A stretch of DNA of 64,000 nucleotides, from the NCBI RefSeq assembly GCF_027213965.1, contig NZ_JAPWGX010000003.1, positions 620,001 to 684,000 of the forward strand. The letters are read 5' to 3'. The notes beneath the pieces were generated by a model. The model was not told the origin of the DNA. It searched no databases and saw only the letters and a program-made list of their open reading frames with translations. This document shows positions 37,320-46,645 of the stretch, piece after piece. A program made the position numbers and the translations under genes. This stretch comes from Maritalea porphyrae (GTDB taxonomy: Bacteria; Pseudomonadota; Alphaproteobacteria; Rhizobiales; Devosiaceae). Within the stretch, counting starts at the first letter, position 1; the number at the start of each line of letters is the position of its first letter.

Positions 37320-38092
37320 TGAGCTGCCTTTGCGAACAGTCGATCAAAATTCGCGGTGGTTTGTGCCGCAAAGGATTGATAATCTACGCCTAAATCCGCA
37401 GCTAGATATTCCGCCGTGTGGCGCACGAAGCTCGGCTCGTTGGATTTGCCTCTATGCGGAACTGGTGCAAGATATGGGGCGTCTGTTTCAACGAGCATCC
37501 GCTCGATTGGTATGGCGTGTGCGGCATCGCGTATTGCTTGTGCAGACTTGAAGGTGGCGATACCGGAAAATGAAACATAACCACCCAACTCGACGCCAAT
37601 TTTTGCCAATTCTAAACCCGCGGAAAAACAGTGTAAGACAAATGGGAATGCACCAATTTCAGTTTCTTCGCGCAAAATGTCGATTGTGTCTTGGTCCGCA
37701 GAACGGGTGTGGATGACAAGTGGCAATTGTGTCACCCGCGCGGCTTCGATGTGGCGGCGAAATCCTATTTCTTGGGCATCGCGGGGTGCGTTGTCATAGT
37801 GATAATCGAGCCCCGCCTCCCCAATCGCAACACATTTGGGGTGTTGTGCCAACTCAATCAGTTGGTCCACGCTAATATCCAGTTCCTCGTCCGCATTGTG
37901 TGGATGCGTGCCAACTGAACAGAATACGTTGTCATTTTGTTCAGCGATCAAGCGGATTTGGTCAAACTTTTTTACACGCGTGCAGATGGTGACCATCCGT
38001 TCAACGCCAGCGGCCTTTGCGCGCTGCATGACACCGGCAAAATCTTCTTGAAGCGCCTCGAAATCTAAGTGGCAATGACTGTCTACAAGCAT
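37316..38092 (-). CDS. tatD: TatD-family metal-dependent deoxyribonuclease
   Basis: A 258-residue TIM-barrel hydrolase with the full metal site of the TatD family: VDSHCHLDF (His-x-His) at the start, GVERMVTICTRV, AIGEAGLDYHYD with the Glu ligand, PLVIHTRSADQDT, FVLHCFSAG, and ETDAPYLAPVPHRGKSNEPSF with the catalytic Asp. Members act as 3'-5' exonucleases or DNases in DNA repair; the name comes from an old link to Tat export that is not functional. It is 13 bases downstream of metG, in the rlpA-dacA-tmk-holB-metG-tatD run. Confidence 0.93.
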   Translation of the reverse strand: MLVDSHCHLDFEALQEDFAGVMQRAKAAGVERMVTICTRVKKFDQIRLIAEQNDNVFCSVGTHPHNADEELDISVDQLIELAQHPKCVAIGEAGLDYHYDNAPRDAQEIGFRRHIEAARVTQLPLVIHTRSADQDTIDILREETEIGAFPFVLHCFSAGLELAKIGVELGGYVSFSGIATFKSAQAIRDAAHAIPIERMLVETDAPYLAPVPHRGKSNEPSFVRHTAEYLAADLGVDYQSFAAQTTANFDRLFAKAAQ

Positions 38093-38104
38093 GAAATCTG
38101 CCCC

Positions 38105-39649
38105 TTAGGATTCTTTGTCGAAGCGCTTAAACACAGGGGTTGGTGCCGGCAACGCTGTTCCGGGTTGCATCATGTATTGATCGTTCACATGCTCGAACAA
38201 GCGCTTGTCCGGCTCAATCGCCAAGAGGTCTAGGAATTTGCCTGCAGAAGCGGGCACGATTGCTTGCGCCTGTATTGCCAAGCGGCGGATGGCCTCTGCG
38301 GTCACGTAAAGAACCGTGTTCATGCGCTCTGGGTCTGTCTTTTTCAGTGACCAAGGCTCCGCATTAGCAAAATACTTGTTGGCTTCGCCTACAATGTCCC
38401 AAACCGCCGCCACTGCCGCATGTACATGGTTTCTATCTATGGCCTTGCGGGCAACTTGAATGGCATCTTTGCAAGACTTCAACAATGCAATGTCTTCCGG
38501 TTTCAAATCGCCTGGCGTTGGCACCTTGCCTTCGCAGTTTTTACCAATCATCGATAAAGACCGTTGTGCCAAATTGCCAAAGTCATTGGCCAAATCCGCG
38601 TTGCAACGATTGATGAATTTTTCGCGACCATAGTCACCATCATTGCCAAAGTTGATTTCACGCAAGAAGAAGAAGCGCACGGCGTCGACGCCAAATTCAT
38701 CAATAATTTCAAATGGATCAACCACATTTCCAAGAGATTTTGACATCTTTTGTCCGTCATTGGTCAAAAAGCCGTGCGCGAAAACGCGCTTTGGCAAAGC
38801 AATACCGGCTGACATTAGGAATGCGGGCCAATAGATTGCGTGGAAGCGGATGATGTCTTTGCCAATGACGTGCACATCTGCGGGCCAATATTTTTTAAAG
38901 TCCTCACTATCTGTATCTGGATAACCAACCCCAGTCAGATAGTTTGTCAGCGCATCAACCCATACATACATTACGTGCCCCTCGACATTGGGCACGGGAA
39001 TACCCCAGTCAAATGTGGTGCGCGATATCGATAGATCGTTCAAGCCAGACTTTACAAATGATGTGATTTCATTCTTGCGAGATGCGGGGCCAATGAAATC
39101 TGGCTGTTTTTCATAGAGCTTGAGCAGGCGATCCTCAAATGCAGAAAGACGGAAGAAGAAACTTGCTTCTTCTACCCATTCAACAGGTGTGCCTTGGGGC
39201 GATAGTTTTTCGTCCCCCTCACCTTCAAACAATTCGCTTTCGTCATAATATGCTTCGTCGCGAACAGAGTACCAACCTGCATATTTGCCTTCGTAAATAT
39301 CGCCGTTTTCAAGCATTCTATCCCAAATGGCCTGGCTTGCTTTGTGGTGTCGCTCTTCCGTTGTGCGGATGAAAACGTCATTGGAAAGGTTTAACGCCTC
39401 TGCCAACCTGCGGAACTGAGCAGAGTTTATATCAGCAAGCTTCTTAGGTGAAATACCTTGCGCTTCAGCGGTTTGGGCCATTTTGATGCCGTGCTCGTCG
39501 GTGCCGGTCAAAAACCGCACATCATATCCATCCAAGCGCTTGAAACGCGCCATGGCGTCCGTGCCTGCCATTTCATAGGCATGGCCGATGTGTGGAACGC
39601 CGTTTGGATAATGAATTGCTGTTGTGATGTAATAGGTCTTGTCGGTCAT
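38105..39649 (-). CDS. metG: Methionyl-tRNA synthetase
   Basis: Class I synthetase charging tRNA-Met in the cytosol. The 514 residues include the HIGH-type motif PHIGHAYE and the KMSKS loop [16 protein letters not shown]. The connective peptide lacks the zinc-binding cysteine knots ([16 protein letters not shown] instead), and there is no C-terminal EMAP-like tRNA-binding domain; this is the short form common in alphaproteobacteria. The anticodon-binding helical domain covers about residues 360-500. Its ATG overlaps the holB stop by 4 bases. Confidence 0.97.
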   Translation of the reverse strand: MTDKTYYITTAIHYPNGVPHIGHAYEMAGTDAMARFKRLDGYDVRFLTGTDEHGIKMAQTAEAQGISPKKLADINSAQFRRLAEALNLSNDVFIRTTEERHHKASQAIWDRMLENGDIYEGKYAGWYSVRDEAYYDESELFEGEGDEKLSPQGTPVEWVEEASFFFRLSAFEDRLLKLYEKQPDFIGPASRKNEITSFVKSGLNDLSISRTTFDWGIPVPNVEGHVMYVWVDALTNYLTGVGYPDTDSEDFKKYWPADVHVIGKDIIRFHAIYWPAFLMSAGIALPKRVFAHGFLTNDGQKMSKSLGNVVDPFEIIDEFGVDAVRFFFLREINFGNDGDYGREKFINRCNADLANDFGNLAQRSLSMIGKNCEGKVPTPGDLKPEDIALLKSCKDAIQVARKAIDRNHVHAAVAAVWDIVGEANKYFANAEPWSLKKTDPERMNTVLYVTAEAIRRLAIQAQAIVPASAGKFLDLLAIEPDKRLFEHVNDQYMMQPGTALPAPTPVFKRFDKES

Positions 39650-40695
39650 GTGCTCGGTTCAAAGTTTATTGGCGCTACGCGATCTAATTCGCAAATCGCG
39701 TCCAATATCATGATTATTGTTTGTTTCTTGTCGAGGTTGTAAACGGCCTGATCTCTTAGCTGCTCGCCCGTCTTTTCCCACACGGACATTGCCTTGGCAA
39801 GCGCAGGGTTGTTCTTGTCGGTCAGCGCGAGATGTTTAATGCGCCAGGCAATTGCATTTTCCAGCATTTCTAAGGCCATCGGCCAAATTGCCTCGTCTTT
39901 TGACTGGGCGATCGAAGCGCCCAACTGCATCAATTGCGCGTCATTTGAAAGATTTGGCTGTGCCAACCAATTTCCAAGCGCTTGAAGTGTTGGGTCGGAT
40001 GACGCCATAACCGCTTCTAACGCTTTGCGCGGCCGACCACGCGCAATTTCCAAAATTGAAGGCAGTTGCGCTTGCGCGTCTGGCCCAGCAATTTGACCGA
40101 CAACTGCAGAAACATCTTGATCCATCAAAACGCCCAACCGGAGCAATCGGCAACGTGACCGAATGGTGGGAAGCGTTTTCCCCAATTGGTTGCAAATCAA
40201 CAAAAACAATGCATTTGCAGGCGGTTCTTCAAGTGTTTTAAGAAGCGCGTTGGCGGCGTTTGCGTTCAGGTCGTCGATGCTGTCAACAATACAAATACGC
40301 AATCCCTTGGTGGCGGCACTTGTTTGAAAGAACCGCATTGCGTCACGCACAACGTCTACGCCCGTATTGGCTGCGTATTTTCCTGTTTTATGATTGAACG
40401 CGCGACGAATGACTTTAAGGTTTGGATGGCCACCAGTGGCAACCATTTCCGCAACGCGTTGCTCGGTTTCATTGCCGGAAAGGCTGAAAAGCTTGCGCGC
40501 AATATCAAATGCAAATGTGGCTTTTCCGATACCCTTTTGGCCAGCGATCAACCAAGCATGGTGTAATTTGCCGCCCTGATATGCTTCCAATAACTGACGC
40601 TGTCCATCACTATGGCCAAACAGTTTTTGTTGCATTTCAGGGGGCGGAACGCCCGGCAATTGGTCAGCATGTGCTGGATATTCTTTTTCCGACAT
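39646..40695 (-). CDS. holB: DNA polymerase III delta' subunit
   Basis: Clamp-loader subunit of the replicative polymerase. The 349-residue AAA+-fold protein has [21 protein letters not shown] at the P-loop. The middle part ([23 protein letters not shown]) and the SRC motif in [12 protein letters not shown] are typical of delta'. In GQKGIGKAT the loop is close to a true Walker A, which in delta' is usually not hydrolytic. The zinc-binding cysteine set of the E. coli protein is not visible. It starts one base into the tmk stop (TAATG). Confidence 0.92.
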   Translation of the reverse strand: MSEKEYPAHADQLPGVPPPEMQQKLFGHSDGQRQLLEAYQGGKLHHAWLIAGQKGIGKATFAFDIARKLFSLSGNETEQRVAEMVATGGHPNLKVIRRAFNHKTGKYAANTGVDVVRDAMRFFQTSAATKGLRICIVDSIDDLNANAANALLKTLEEPPANALFLLICNQLGKTLPTIRSRCRLLRLGVLMDQDVSAVVGQIAGPDAQAQLPSILEIARGRPRKALEAVMASSDPTLQALGNWLAQPNLSNDAQLMQLGASIAQSKDEAIWPMALEMLENAIAWRIKHLALTDKNNPALAKAMSVWEKTGEQLRDQAVYNLDKKQTIIMILDAICELDRVAPINFEPST

Positions 40696-41348
40696 TATGC
40701 GACCAATTCAGGAAACTTGGCTGTGACTTTTGCCCAAATGTCATTTTCCATGTCATTGACGTTCTGCGTGCCATCGACAACCACAAATCGACTTTCATTC
40801 GCCCGCGAAATATCGAGGAAATTTCTGCGTAACCGGCGATGCCACTCTATGTTTTCTTTTTCGTAGCGATCAGGGGGCAAATTCAACCCATCCTCCGCCG
40901 CGCGTTTGCGAACCCGTTCGAATGCTAGTTCAGGGTCCATATCAATCAATATGGTCAAATCTGGCGTTGCACCGTTCAGTGCCAAGGTTTCTAAAGCATC
41001 GATAAGCTGGTCAGGCACGCCGCCGGTCAATCCTTGATAGGCACGTGTGCTGTCGCAAAACCGGTCTGAAAGGACCCATTTTTCACTTTCAAGATTTGGC
41101 TTAATCATTGAATTGACGTGATCCAAACGTGCGGCTGCAAAAAGGATCGCCTCTGCACTTGGTCCCCATTGTTCGGACTTGCCTTGCAGTAGAAACGAAC
41201 GGATGGCTTCAGCGCGTGGGGTACCGCCGGGCTCGCGCGTGCGTACGGCTTCAACGCCATGCTTGACCAAATTGGCCACAAGGCGTTTGATTTGCGTTGA
41301 TTTTCCAACGCCCTCTCCGCCCTCAAATGTGATGAATTTCGCGGTCAT
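40695..41348 (-). CDS. tmk: Thymidylate kinase
   Basis: Phosphorylates dTMP to dTDP for DNA synthesis. From ATG 41348 it is 217 residues: TAKFITFEGGEGVGKSTQIK (P-loop), VRTREPGGTPRAEAIR, LSDRFCDSTRAYQG (DRx motif), a lid with Arg-rich RYEKENIEWHRRLRR, and a C-terminal helix. The frame is open 11 codons further to a TTG at 41381, but the P-loop spacing and family starts favour ATG 41348. The gene order dacA-tmk-holB is conserved in Rhizobiales. Confidence 0.95.
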   Translation of the reverse strand: MTAKFITFEGGEGVGKSTQIKRLVANLVKHGVEAVRTREPGGTPRAEAIRSFLLQGKSEQWGPSAEAILFAAARLDHVNSMIKPNLESEKWVLSDRFCDSTRAYQGLTGGVPDQLIDALETLALNGATPDLTILIDMDPELAFERVRKRAAEDGLNLPPDRYEKENIEWHRRLRRNFLDISRANESRFVVVDGTQNVNDMENDIWAKVTAKFPELVA

Positions 41349-41390
41349 TTGAGTGGGGTGAACCTTGTCGTTTAAAGGCAAAATCTAGAC

Positions 41391-42557
41391 TTAGATCCAG
41401 CCGAAAGCCAATTCTTTAAGTGCATCTGTCGCACGACGGACAATACCGCCCTGCTCGATTGTTTCCGCTGCATACAAGGGTGAAGACTGGATAAGCTTAT
41501 CGTCACACCATACTTGCAGCGACGCAACCTGTTGACCACGGTCCACGGGCGGAATCAATGGTCCATTGTACACAATCTTTGCAGAAAGACAGCGTTTTGA
41601 ACCTTTTGGCACATAAAGGTCGATTTGTCCTTCACCCGTCAAGCCGACCTTCGGTTTTTCCCCGCCATAAACCGGGATTTCAGCGACAATCTGGTCTTGG
41701 TCAAAAGCTTGAATGCGTTCGAAACTTCTAGAGCCCCATGTCAACAGTTTGCGCGCTTCTTCAGTCCGCTGTTTCTTGCTTTCCATGCCGTGCAGAACGG
41801 CGATTAAACGTCGACCATTTTCTGTTGTACTTGCCACGATGCCATAGCCAGCGGATTCGGTGTGCCCTGTTTTTAGCCCATCAACGCCAATACCGTCGTC
41901 GAGCAATGTGTTGCGATTGCCCTGATTGATGTTGTTCCACTCAAAACTTGGCTCAGAGAAAATTGAATAATATTCGGGGTAGGTTTTAATAATATGTCGA
42001 GCCAGATTACCTAGATCACGTGCGGTCACATGCATTGTAGGGTCAGGAAGACCTGTCGAGTTTGCAAAATCAGATCTTTGCAAACCGATATCCTTGGCCA
42101 TTTCATTCATCATGCGAACAAATGAGAGCTCTGTGCCACCAATGGCCTCTGCTAAGGCTATGCTTGCATCGTTTCCAGATTGAATGATGACTGACTTTAC
42201 AAGGTCACCGACACTGACTTTTGAATCCAATTCCGCAAACATGGTTGAACCGCCAGAGGCAGCACCGCCTTCTCGCCATGCCTTTTCCGAAATGAAAACC
42301 TCGTCGTCTAGGCTCAAGCGCCCCTTTTGAAGCTGATCAAAAACGACTGCAATTGTCATGAGTTTTGCCATGGACGCGGGTTCCATGCGCTCATCTGCGT
42401 CTTTTTGGTACAACACGGTGCCCGAGTTATAGTCCATCAAGACGGCAAATTTTGCTTTGGTATTGAACTCTACTTGTGCGAACGCGGGCAGGCAAAACAA
42501 GAACAACAACGCAAGGACTGCTTGCGCAATTCTGCCTGAACGACAACTGGTGGCCAC
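41391..42557 (-). CDS. dacA: D-alanyl-D-alanine carboxypeptidase (low-molecular-mass PBP)
   Basis: Periplasmic, membrane-attached peptidoglycan carboxypeptidase of the PBP5/6 type. From GTG 42557 (GAGGAG nine bases upstream) it has 388 residues. It has a signal peptide ending in CLPAFAQVEF and the penicillin-binding triad SMAK (active-site Ser), SGN in QSGNDASIALAEAIGG, and KTGHTESAGYG. A beta-rich C-terminal domain ends in an amphipathic helix (about the last 20 residues) that anchors it to the membrane. The longer frame to 42602 adds only an unlikely leader. It precedes tmk on the same strand. Confidence 0.93.
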   Translation of the reverse strand: MATSCRSGRIAQAVLALLFLFCLPAFAQVEFNTKAKFAVLMDYNSGTVLYQKDADERMEPASMAKLMTIAVVFDQLQKGRLSLDDEVFISEKAWREGGAASGGSTMFAELDSKVSVGDLVKSVIIQSGNDASIALAEAIGGTELSFVRMMNEMAKDIGLQRSDFANSTGLPDPTMHVTARDLGNLARHIIKTYPEYYSIFSEPSFEWNNINQGNRNTLLDDGIGVDGLKTGHTESAGYGIVASTTENGRRLIAVLHGMESKKQRTEEARKLLTWGSRSFERIQAFDQDQIVAEIPVYGGEKPKVGLTGEGQIDLYVPKGSKRCLSAKIVYNGPLIPPVDRGQQVASLQVWCDDKLIQSSPLYAAETIEQGGIVRRATDALKELAFGWI

Positions 42558-42636
42558 TGTATACTCCTCACCGACCTGCACAGGTCCTCCCCGCAGGTTC
42601 ACCTGAACACAACTTGTATTCGGTCATAGAGATTTA

Positions 42637-43761
42637 TTACAGCACGAAGTCGCTTAGGCCAAGTCGTTGCGTGAGATCATTTATGTCTTGCTTGGAAACG
42701 CCGGGACGGAGATTTTCGAGAAACACCTGCGTTGCTGTCACGCCGTTCAGATTTGTGGGGCGCAAATCAACGATAGCAAGAAGAGCGAGTTCTTGTCCCA
42801 CTTGGTGCGCTGATTCAAGCGATTTAAATACACCAACAGACCGGTTCACGTCGATGAACCCATGTTCTGCAGATTCGCGCCAGACACCGAGTGCATCAGG
42901 CACAGCACTCATATTCTCAATTGCAAGGTGGGCTGCATTGACAGGTTCATTTGAACTGTTCGCATAAGAGGAGACCAATAAGTCGAACGTGGATTCCTCA
43001 AAACTTGGCATTTGTGTCATCACGGTTCGCGCTGGCGGGGTCGGCACAAAGGATTGTGCCTGCACGCTAAGCTGATCACGCGACACGCTGGCGAGTTTTG
43101 TTCCGCCGGCAAACGCTAATTGTGTGCGACCTCGTTCCAAATCTGTTTTTTTGTTTATGCTGGCCAAAAGGAAACGCGTATCATCACCATCAATTGGTGC
43201 TTTGCCCACATATTCCACACGCACTTTTGCTGTACCCTGTTGCTTGAACTGCAACACATCTGCGGTTTTGCTCGACAAATCGATCAATCGACCGTGTGCA
43301 AATGGTCCTCGATCATTCACACGCACCAACGCAGATCGACCATTCGACATGTTGGTCACACGGACATAGGAAGGCAGCGGCAGGGTTGGGTGCGCGGCGC
43401 TGAGCATGTTTTGGTCGTAGATTTCACCGTTGGCTGTCAGACGGCCATGAAAATTTGGGCCATACCAGCTCGCGGTGCCAGTTTTGTCGTAGTTTGGCTG
43501 TACTTTTGGCTCATACCATTTACCAGCAACCTTATATGGCTTGCCAACTTGGTAACGACCCCCACCCTTTTTAACTCGCGACCCAGTTGTGAGCCTTGGA
43601 GAAGCGCCGACGCCATACTCAGAGGACGAAAACTTCGTCTTGTTATTGATCAGCGGATTTTTGAATAAGCTGTTGCTGCCGCCACATGCTGCTAACACGG
43701 GCGCTGCAAGACTAAGTAAGACTGCCACGCGAACGTGGGATTTAAGCTTTTTAAGAATCAT
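42637..43761 (-). CDS. rlpA: RlpA-type septal-ring lipoprotein with SPOR domain
   Basis: Outer-membrane lipoprotein of the lytic-transglycosylase-like RlpA family that acts on denuded glycan at the division site. From ATG 43761 it has 374 residues: a lipoprotein signal with lipobox LAAC, a double-psi beta-barrel domain (TGTASWYGPNFHGRLTANGE through VRVNDRGPFAHGRLIDLS), a linker, and a C-terminal SPOR domain (about 290-370) that binds glycan lacking peptides. The catalytic-site residues (the Asp of NDRGPF and a His in SAAHPTLP) are present. The frame is open 28 codons upstream, but the lipobox fixes the start. Confidence 0.9.
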   Translation of the reverse strand: MILKKLKSHVRVAVLLSLAAPVLAACGGSNSLFKNPLINNKTKFSSSEYGVGASPRLTTGSRVKKGGGRYQVGKPYKVAGKWYEPKVQPNYDKTGTASWYGPNFHGRLTANGEIYDQNMLSAAHPTLPLPSYVRVTNMSNGRSALVRVNDRGPFAHGRLIDLSSKTADVLQFKQQGTAKVRVEYVGKAPIDGDDTRFLLASINKKTDLERGRTQLAFAGGTKLASVSRDQLSVQAQSFVPTPPARTVMTQMPSFEESTFDLLVSSYANSSNEPVNAAHLAIENMSAVPDALGVWRESAEHGFIDVNRSVGVFKSLESAHQVGQELALLAIVDLRPTNLNGVTATQVFLENLRPGVSKQDINDLTQRLGLSDFVL

Positions 43762-43923
43762 AATTACGTACACAAAACTTCCAACCGATATGACCAATTT
43801 TATACAGTCTTTTGGGGTGCAATTACCAATGACGATCGACGGCATGGTTGCTGCAAGCTTAATTTTCTCGTTCTTAACTAGAAATAAGGCGAACTTGTGT
43901 CAGGATTTTGGACAACTCAGGAT

Positions 43924-43945
43924 GATATAAAGCTTTCTTTATATC
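43924..43945. promoter_or_regulatory. Dyad GATATAAAG-CTTT-CTTTATATC upstream of the split methionine synthase operon
   Basis: A perfect 9-base-pair dyad with a four-base centre, 52 bases before the start of the homocysteine methyltransferase gene. It is not followed by a U-run. The form resembles operators of winged-helix ArsR-type regulators; SahR, a SAH-responsive member, controls methionine-cycle genes in Proteobacteria. The assignment to SahR is inference. Confidence 0.5.
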
Positions 43946-43997
43946 TAAATTGTGTTATTAGAACCAACAAGATGACTTTGGAAAGCGACAGCCAACA

Positions 43998-44996
43998 ATG
44001 AACAAACTTCAAAAACTGCTTGATGAGCGCGGCATTTTGCTTGCTGACGGGGCAACTGGGACCAACCTAATCCCGATGGGTCTTGATTCTGGACAGGCAC
44101 CTGAAGCTTGGAATTTTGACCATGTTGATCGCATCCAAAAGCTGCACCAGTCGTTTATTGACGCGGGTTCTGATATATTGGTGACCAATAGTTTTGGTGG
44201 CACGGCGCGTCGTTTGCACCTGCACCAACTTGATGACCGGGTGGTTGAAGTTAATGAAGCTGCTGCCACAATTGCTGGTGATTTGGTTGCAAACTCCGGT
44301 CGTGAGATTGTTGTTGCTGGGTCCGTCGGACCAACTGGCGATTTGTTAGTGCCCTTGGGCGAATTGACGTATGAAGGTGCAGTTGAGGCCTTTATTGAGC
44401 AAATGACGGGCCTTAAAAAGGGTGGCGCCGATGTGGCATGGATTGAAACCATGTCCTCACCTGAAGAAATTGACGCAGCCATTGAAGCGGCTAATGAAGT
44501 CGGCATGGATTATGTGGTGACTGCAAGCTTTGACACTGCGGGCAAAACCATGATGGGCTTTTCTCCAGCGGATTTCGGCGATGCCATGCAGGCTAAGCCG
44601 ACTAAACCCGTTGCTTTTGGTTCAAACTGCGGGGTTGGAGCTTCTGATTTGTTGGTTGCAGCAATCGACCTTGTTGCCCACTCTGGCGGCATTCCCGTCG
44701 TTGCTAAAGCAAATGCTGGCATTCCTAGAATCGCGGGTGACAAAGTTGTTTATTCAGGATCGCCCGAACTTATGGGTGACTATGCTAAATTGGCGATGAA
44801 CCTGGGCATTTCAATTATTGGGGGTTGCTGCGGCAATAGCCCGGCCCACGTTAAAGCGATGGCGGATGCTGTGCGAGAGCACAATGGTGGTGATGCACCA
44901 ACTGCCGAAGAAATCATAGAAATCCTTGGACCTCTGGTTTCTCCAAAAACTGACAAAACGGCTGACCGCTCGAACCGTCGCCGCAAACGTTCTTAA
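43998..44996 (+). CDS. bmt: Homocysteine S-methyltransferase (split methionine synthase / Bmt type)
   Basis: Zinc enzyme that methylates homocysteine to methionine, here most likely with methyl-corrinoid as donor. The 332-residue barrel has ILLADGATGTNLIPMG, VTNSFGGTARRL, VAGSVGPTGDLL, and the zinc ligands in FGSNCGVGA and IGGCCGNSPAH. It resembles the N-terminal domain of MetH without the other domains, which are encoded separately downstream. The C-terminus ends in a very basic tail, DRSNRRRKRS (6 of the last 10 residues Arg or Lys). Betaine-homocysteine methyltransferase activity is an alternative, but the neighbouring corrinoid genes favour the split MetH role. First gene of the operon. 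Confidence 0.88.
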   Translation: MNKLQKLLDERGILLADGATGTNLIPMGLDSGQAPEAWNFDHVDRIQKLHQSFIDAGSDILVTNSFGGTARRLHLHQLDDRVVEVNEAAATIAGDLVANSGREIVVAGSVGPTGDLLVPLGELTYEGAVEAFIEQMTGLKKGGADVAWIETMSSPEEIDAAIEAANEVGMDYVVTASFDTAGKTMMGFSPADFGDAMQAKPTKPVAFGSNCGVGASDLLVAAIDLVAHSGGIPVVAKANAGIPRIAGDKVVYSGSPELMGDYAKLAMNLGISIIGGCCGNSPAHVKAMADAVREHNGGDAPTAEEIIEILGPLVSPKTDKTADRSNRRRKRS

Positions 44997-45025
44997 GATT
45001 TGAGTTGCAGATAGGGATCTGAATT

Positions 45026-45712
45026 ATGGCTGATGATGAAGACGATATCATTCTTTCTGAGTTGAGCGACGAAGAGCTTTCCGAACAGATGCAAGACGAC
45101 CTTTATGATGGCTTGAAAGAGGAAATCATTGAAGGCGTTAATATCTATCTTGAGCGTGGCTGGGCGCCCTACGACATTCTGACTAAGGTTTTGGTTGTGG
45201 GCATGAAGACCGTTGGCGACGATTTCCGCGATGGAATTTTGTTTGTGCCAGAAGTTTTGCTTGCGGCCAACGCCATGAAGGGCGGCATGCACATATTGCG
45301 CCCTCTCCTTACCGAAACCGGAGCACCCAAAATGGGTAAAATGGTTGTCGGCACCGTCAAGGGCGACATCCACGATATCGGTAAAAACCTTGTGGGCATG
45401 ATGATGGAAGGCGCGGGCTTTGAGGTTATCGACCTTGGCATTAACACCGATGTTGACCAGTTCCTTGCCGCTATTGAAGAGCATAAACCTGATATTTTGG
45501 GGATGTCGGCACTTTTGACCACCACGATGACCTATATGAAAGTGGTTATTGAGACGCTTAAAGAAAAGGGCGTTCGTGATGACCTTTTTGTCATAGTTGG
45601 TGGAGCGCCGCTGAACGAAGAGTTTGGCGAAGCGATTGGTGCGGACGCTTATTGTAAGGATGCAGCGATTGCTGTGGAGACGGCAAAACGCCTTGTTTCG
45701 CAGGCTGCATAG
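45026..45712 (+). CDS. Corrinoid (B12-binding) methyl-carrier protein of split methionine synthase
   Basis: Carries cobalamin as the methyl shuttle. The 228 residues include a helical cap domain (about 26-95) and a Rossmann-like B12-binding domain (about 100-228). The latter has the base-off/His-on signature GDIHDIGKNLVGMM (DxHxxG) and later SALLTTTM and VGGAPLNEEF, the serine and glycine motifs of MetH-type cobalamin domains. The first 25 residues are strikingly acidic: 12 Asp/Glu and no Lys/Arg. That tail is not part of the family core. It starts 29 bases after the methyltransferase gene. Confidence 0.9.
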   Translation: MADDEDDIILSELSDEELSEQMQDDLYDGLKEEIIEGVNIYLERGWAPYDILTKVLVVGMKTVGDDFRDGILFVPEVLLAANAMKGGMHILRPLLTETGAPKMGKMVVGTVKGDIHDIGKNLVGMMMEGAGFEVIDLGINTDVDQFLAAIEEHKPDILGMSALLTTTMTYMKVVIETLKEKGVRDDLFVIVGGAPLNEEFGEAIGADAYCKDAAIAVETAKRLVSQAA

Positions 45713-45721
45713 ATTGGCCAA

Positions 45722-46336
45722 ATGGACGACCAAAATACATTTGCGACAGCGATAAGAAAAACCGGCCTCGTGGCCTGCGGTGCCCTTGCGCGCGAAATTC
45801 TGGCTATACAAAAACAACTCGCTCCCGATCTGTTTGACGTGCGTTTTCTGCCTGCAGGCTTGCACAATAAACCGAGTGAAATACCAGCAGCAGTTGATGC
45901 GGTTTTGGCTGATATGTCGACAACTTGCTCGCAACTTTTGGTCGGTTATGGTGATTGCGGAACGGCCGGTCGACTTGATCAAGTCCTTGAAAAGTACAAT
46001 GCTTCACGGATTGAAGGCGCGCATTGTTATGCATTCTACCTTGGTTTAGAGCAATTTAATCAGTTGCAAGACAATGAGCCGGGTACCTTCTATTTGACGG
46101 ATTTTCTGGTCCGCCAGTTTGATACATTGGTGTTCAAACCCCTTGGGTTGGACCGACATCCGGAATTGCTTGAGGCCTATTTCGGCAATTACACGCGGCT
46201 TGTATATTTGGCGCAAAGTGAAGACCACGCTTTGGTGGAAAAGGCAGAAGATGCCGCCGCCCGTTTGGGGCTGCGGTTTGAACACAAAAAGACGCAATTT
46301 GGATTGCTCGGCGATTTCTTGAAAGGGGCAGCTTAA
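45722..46336 (+). CDS. DUF1638-domain protein of the corrinoid cluster
   Basis: A 204-residue soluble protein that I recognise as DUF1638. Motifs are LVACGALAREILAIQ, VRFLPAGLHNKPSEIP, LLVGYGDCGTAGRLD (with a Cys that could be functional) and IEGAHCYAFYLGLEQF. Such genes recur next to corrinoid-dependent methyltransferase genes in bacteria and archaea. The chemistry is not established to my knowledge; candidate roles are cobalamin handling or methyl transfer. It starts 9 bases after the corrinoid gene and is followed without gap by the PF13769-like gene, so it belongs to the operon. Confidence 0.8.
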   Translation: MDDQNTFATAIRKTGLVACGALAREILAIQKQLAPDLFDVRFLPAGLHNKPSEIPAAVDAVLADMSTTCSQLLVGYGDCGTAGRLDQVLEKYNASRIEGAHCYAFYLGLEQFNQLQDNEPGTFYLTDFLVRQFDTLVFKPLGLDRHPELLEAYFGNYTRLVYLAQSEDHALVEKAEDAAARLGLRFEHKKTQFGLLGDFLKGAA

Positions 46337-46337
46337 C

Positions 46338-46640
46338 ATGTCCGTAGTTGTTATTTATTGGCGTGATATTCCAACTCAGGTCACTTTTGGCAAAGGCCGC
46401 AAGGCCATCAAACGCCCCCTCGCCGACCGTTTTTTGGTTGCTGTAGACAAGGCAGCAATGGAAAGCGGCGCTGAAGATACTGATAGCTATTTGGAAGAGT
46501 GGCGTCGCGCAACAATCGATATTGGGGATGAAGCGCCTGCTGAAGCGGTTGAGCGCATCGCGAACGAGCTTGAAACGCAATTCCCGACAAAAATCTTAGC
46601 AGACATCGCCCGCAACGGCGGCAACACACTAAAAGGCTAG
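46338..46640 (+). CDS. PF13769-like (virulence-factor domain) small protein
   Basis: A 100-residue protein starting VVVIYWRDIPTQVTFGKGRK and containing RFLVAVDKAAMESGAED and DSYLEEWRRATIDIG. This pattern is the small conserved domain labelled virulence factor in Pfam, a name that says little about function. In alphaproteobacteria the domain sits beside methyl-THF:corrinoid methyltransferase genes, as here. The IYWRD start is highly characteristic. It starts one base after the DUF1638 stop and ends 5 bases before the next gene. I infer a helper role in corrinoid methyl transfer or reactivation. Confidence 0.75.
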   Translation: MSVVVIYWRDIPTQVTFGKGRKAIKRPLADRFLVAVDKAAMESGAEDTDSYLEEWRRATIDIGDEAPAEAVERIANELETQFPTKILADIARNGGNTLKG

Positions 46641-46645
46641 CATCC

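Noticed and set aside
43846-43997. SAM, SAH or cobalamin riboswitch upstream of the split methionine synthase operon
   Set aside because: The gap is short and I find no conserved riboswitch core; only the short dyad is present.
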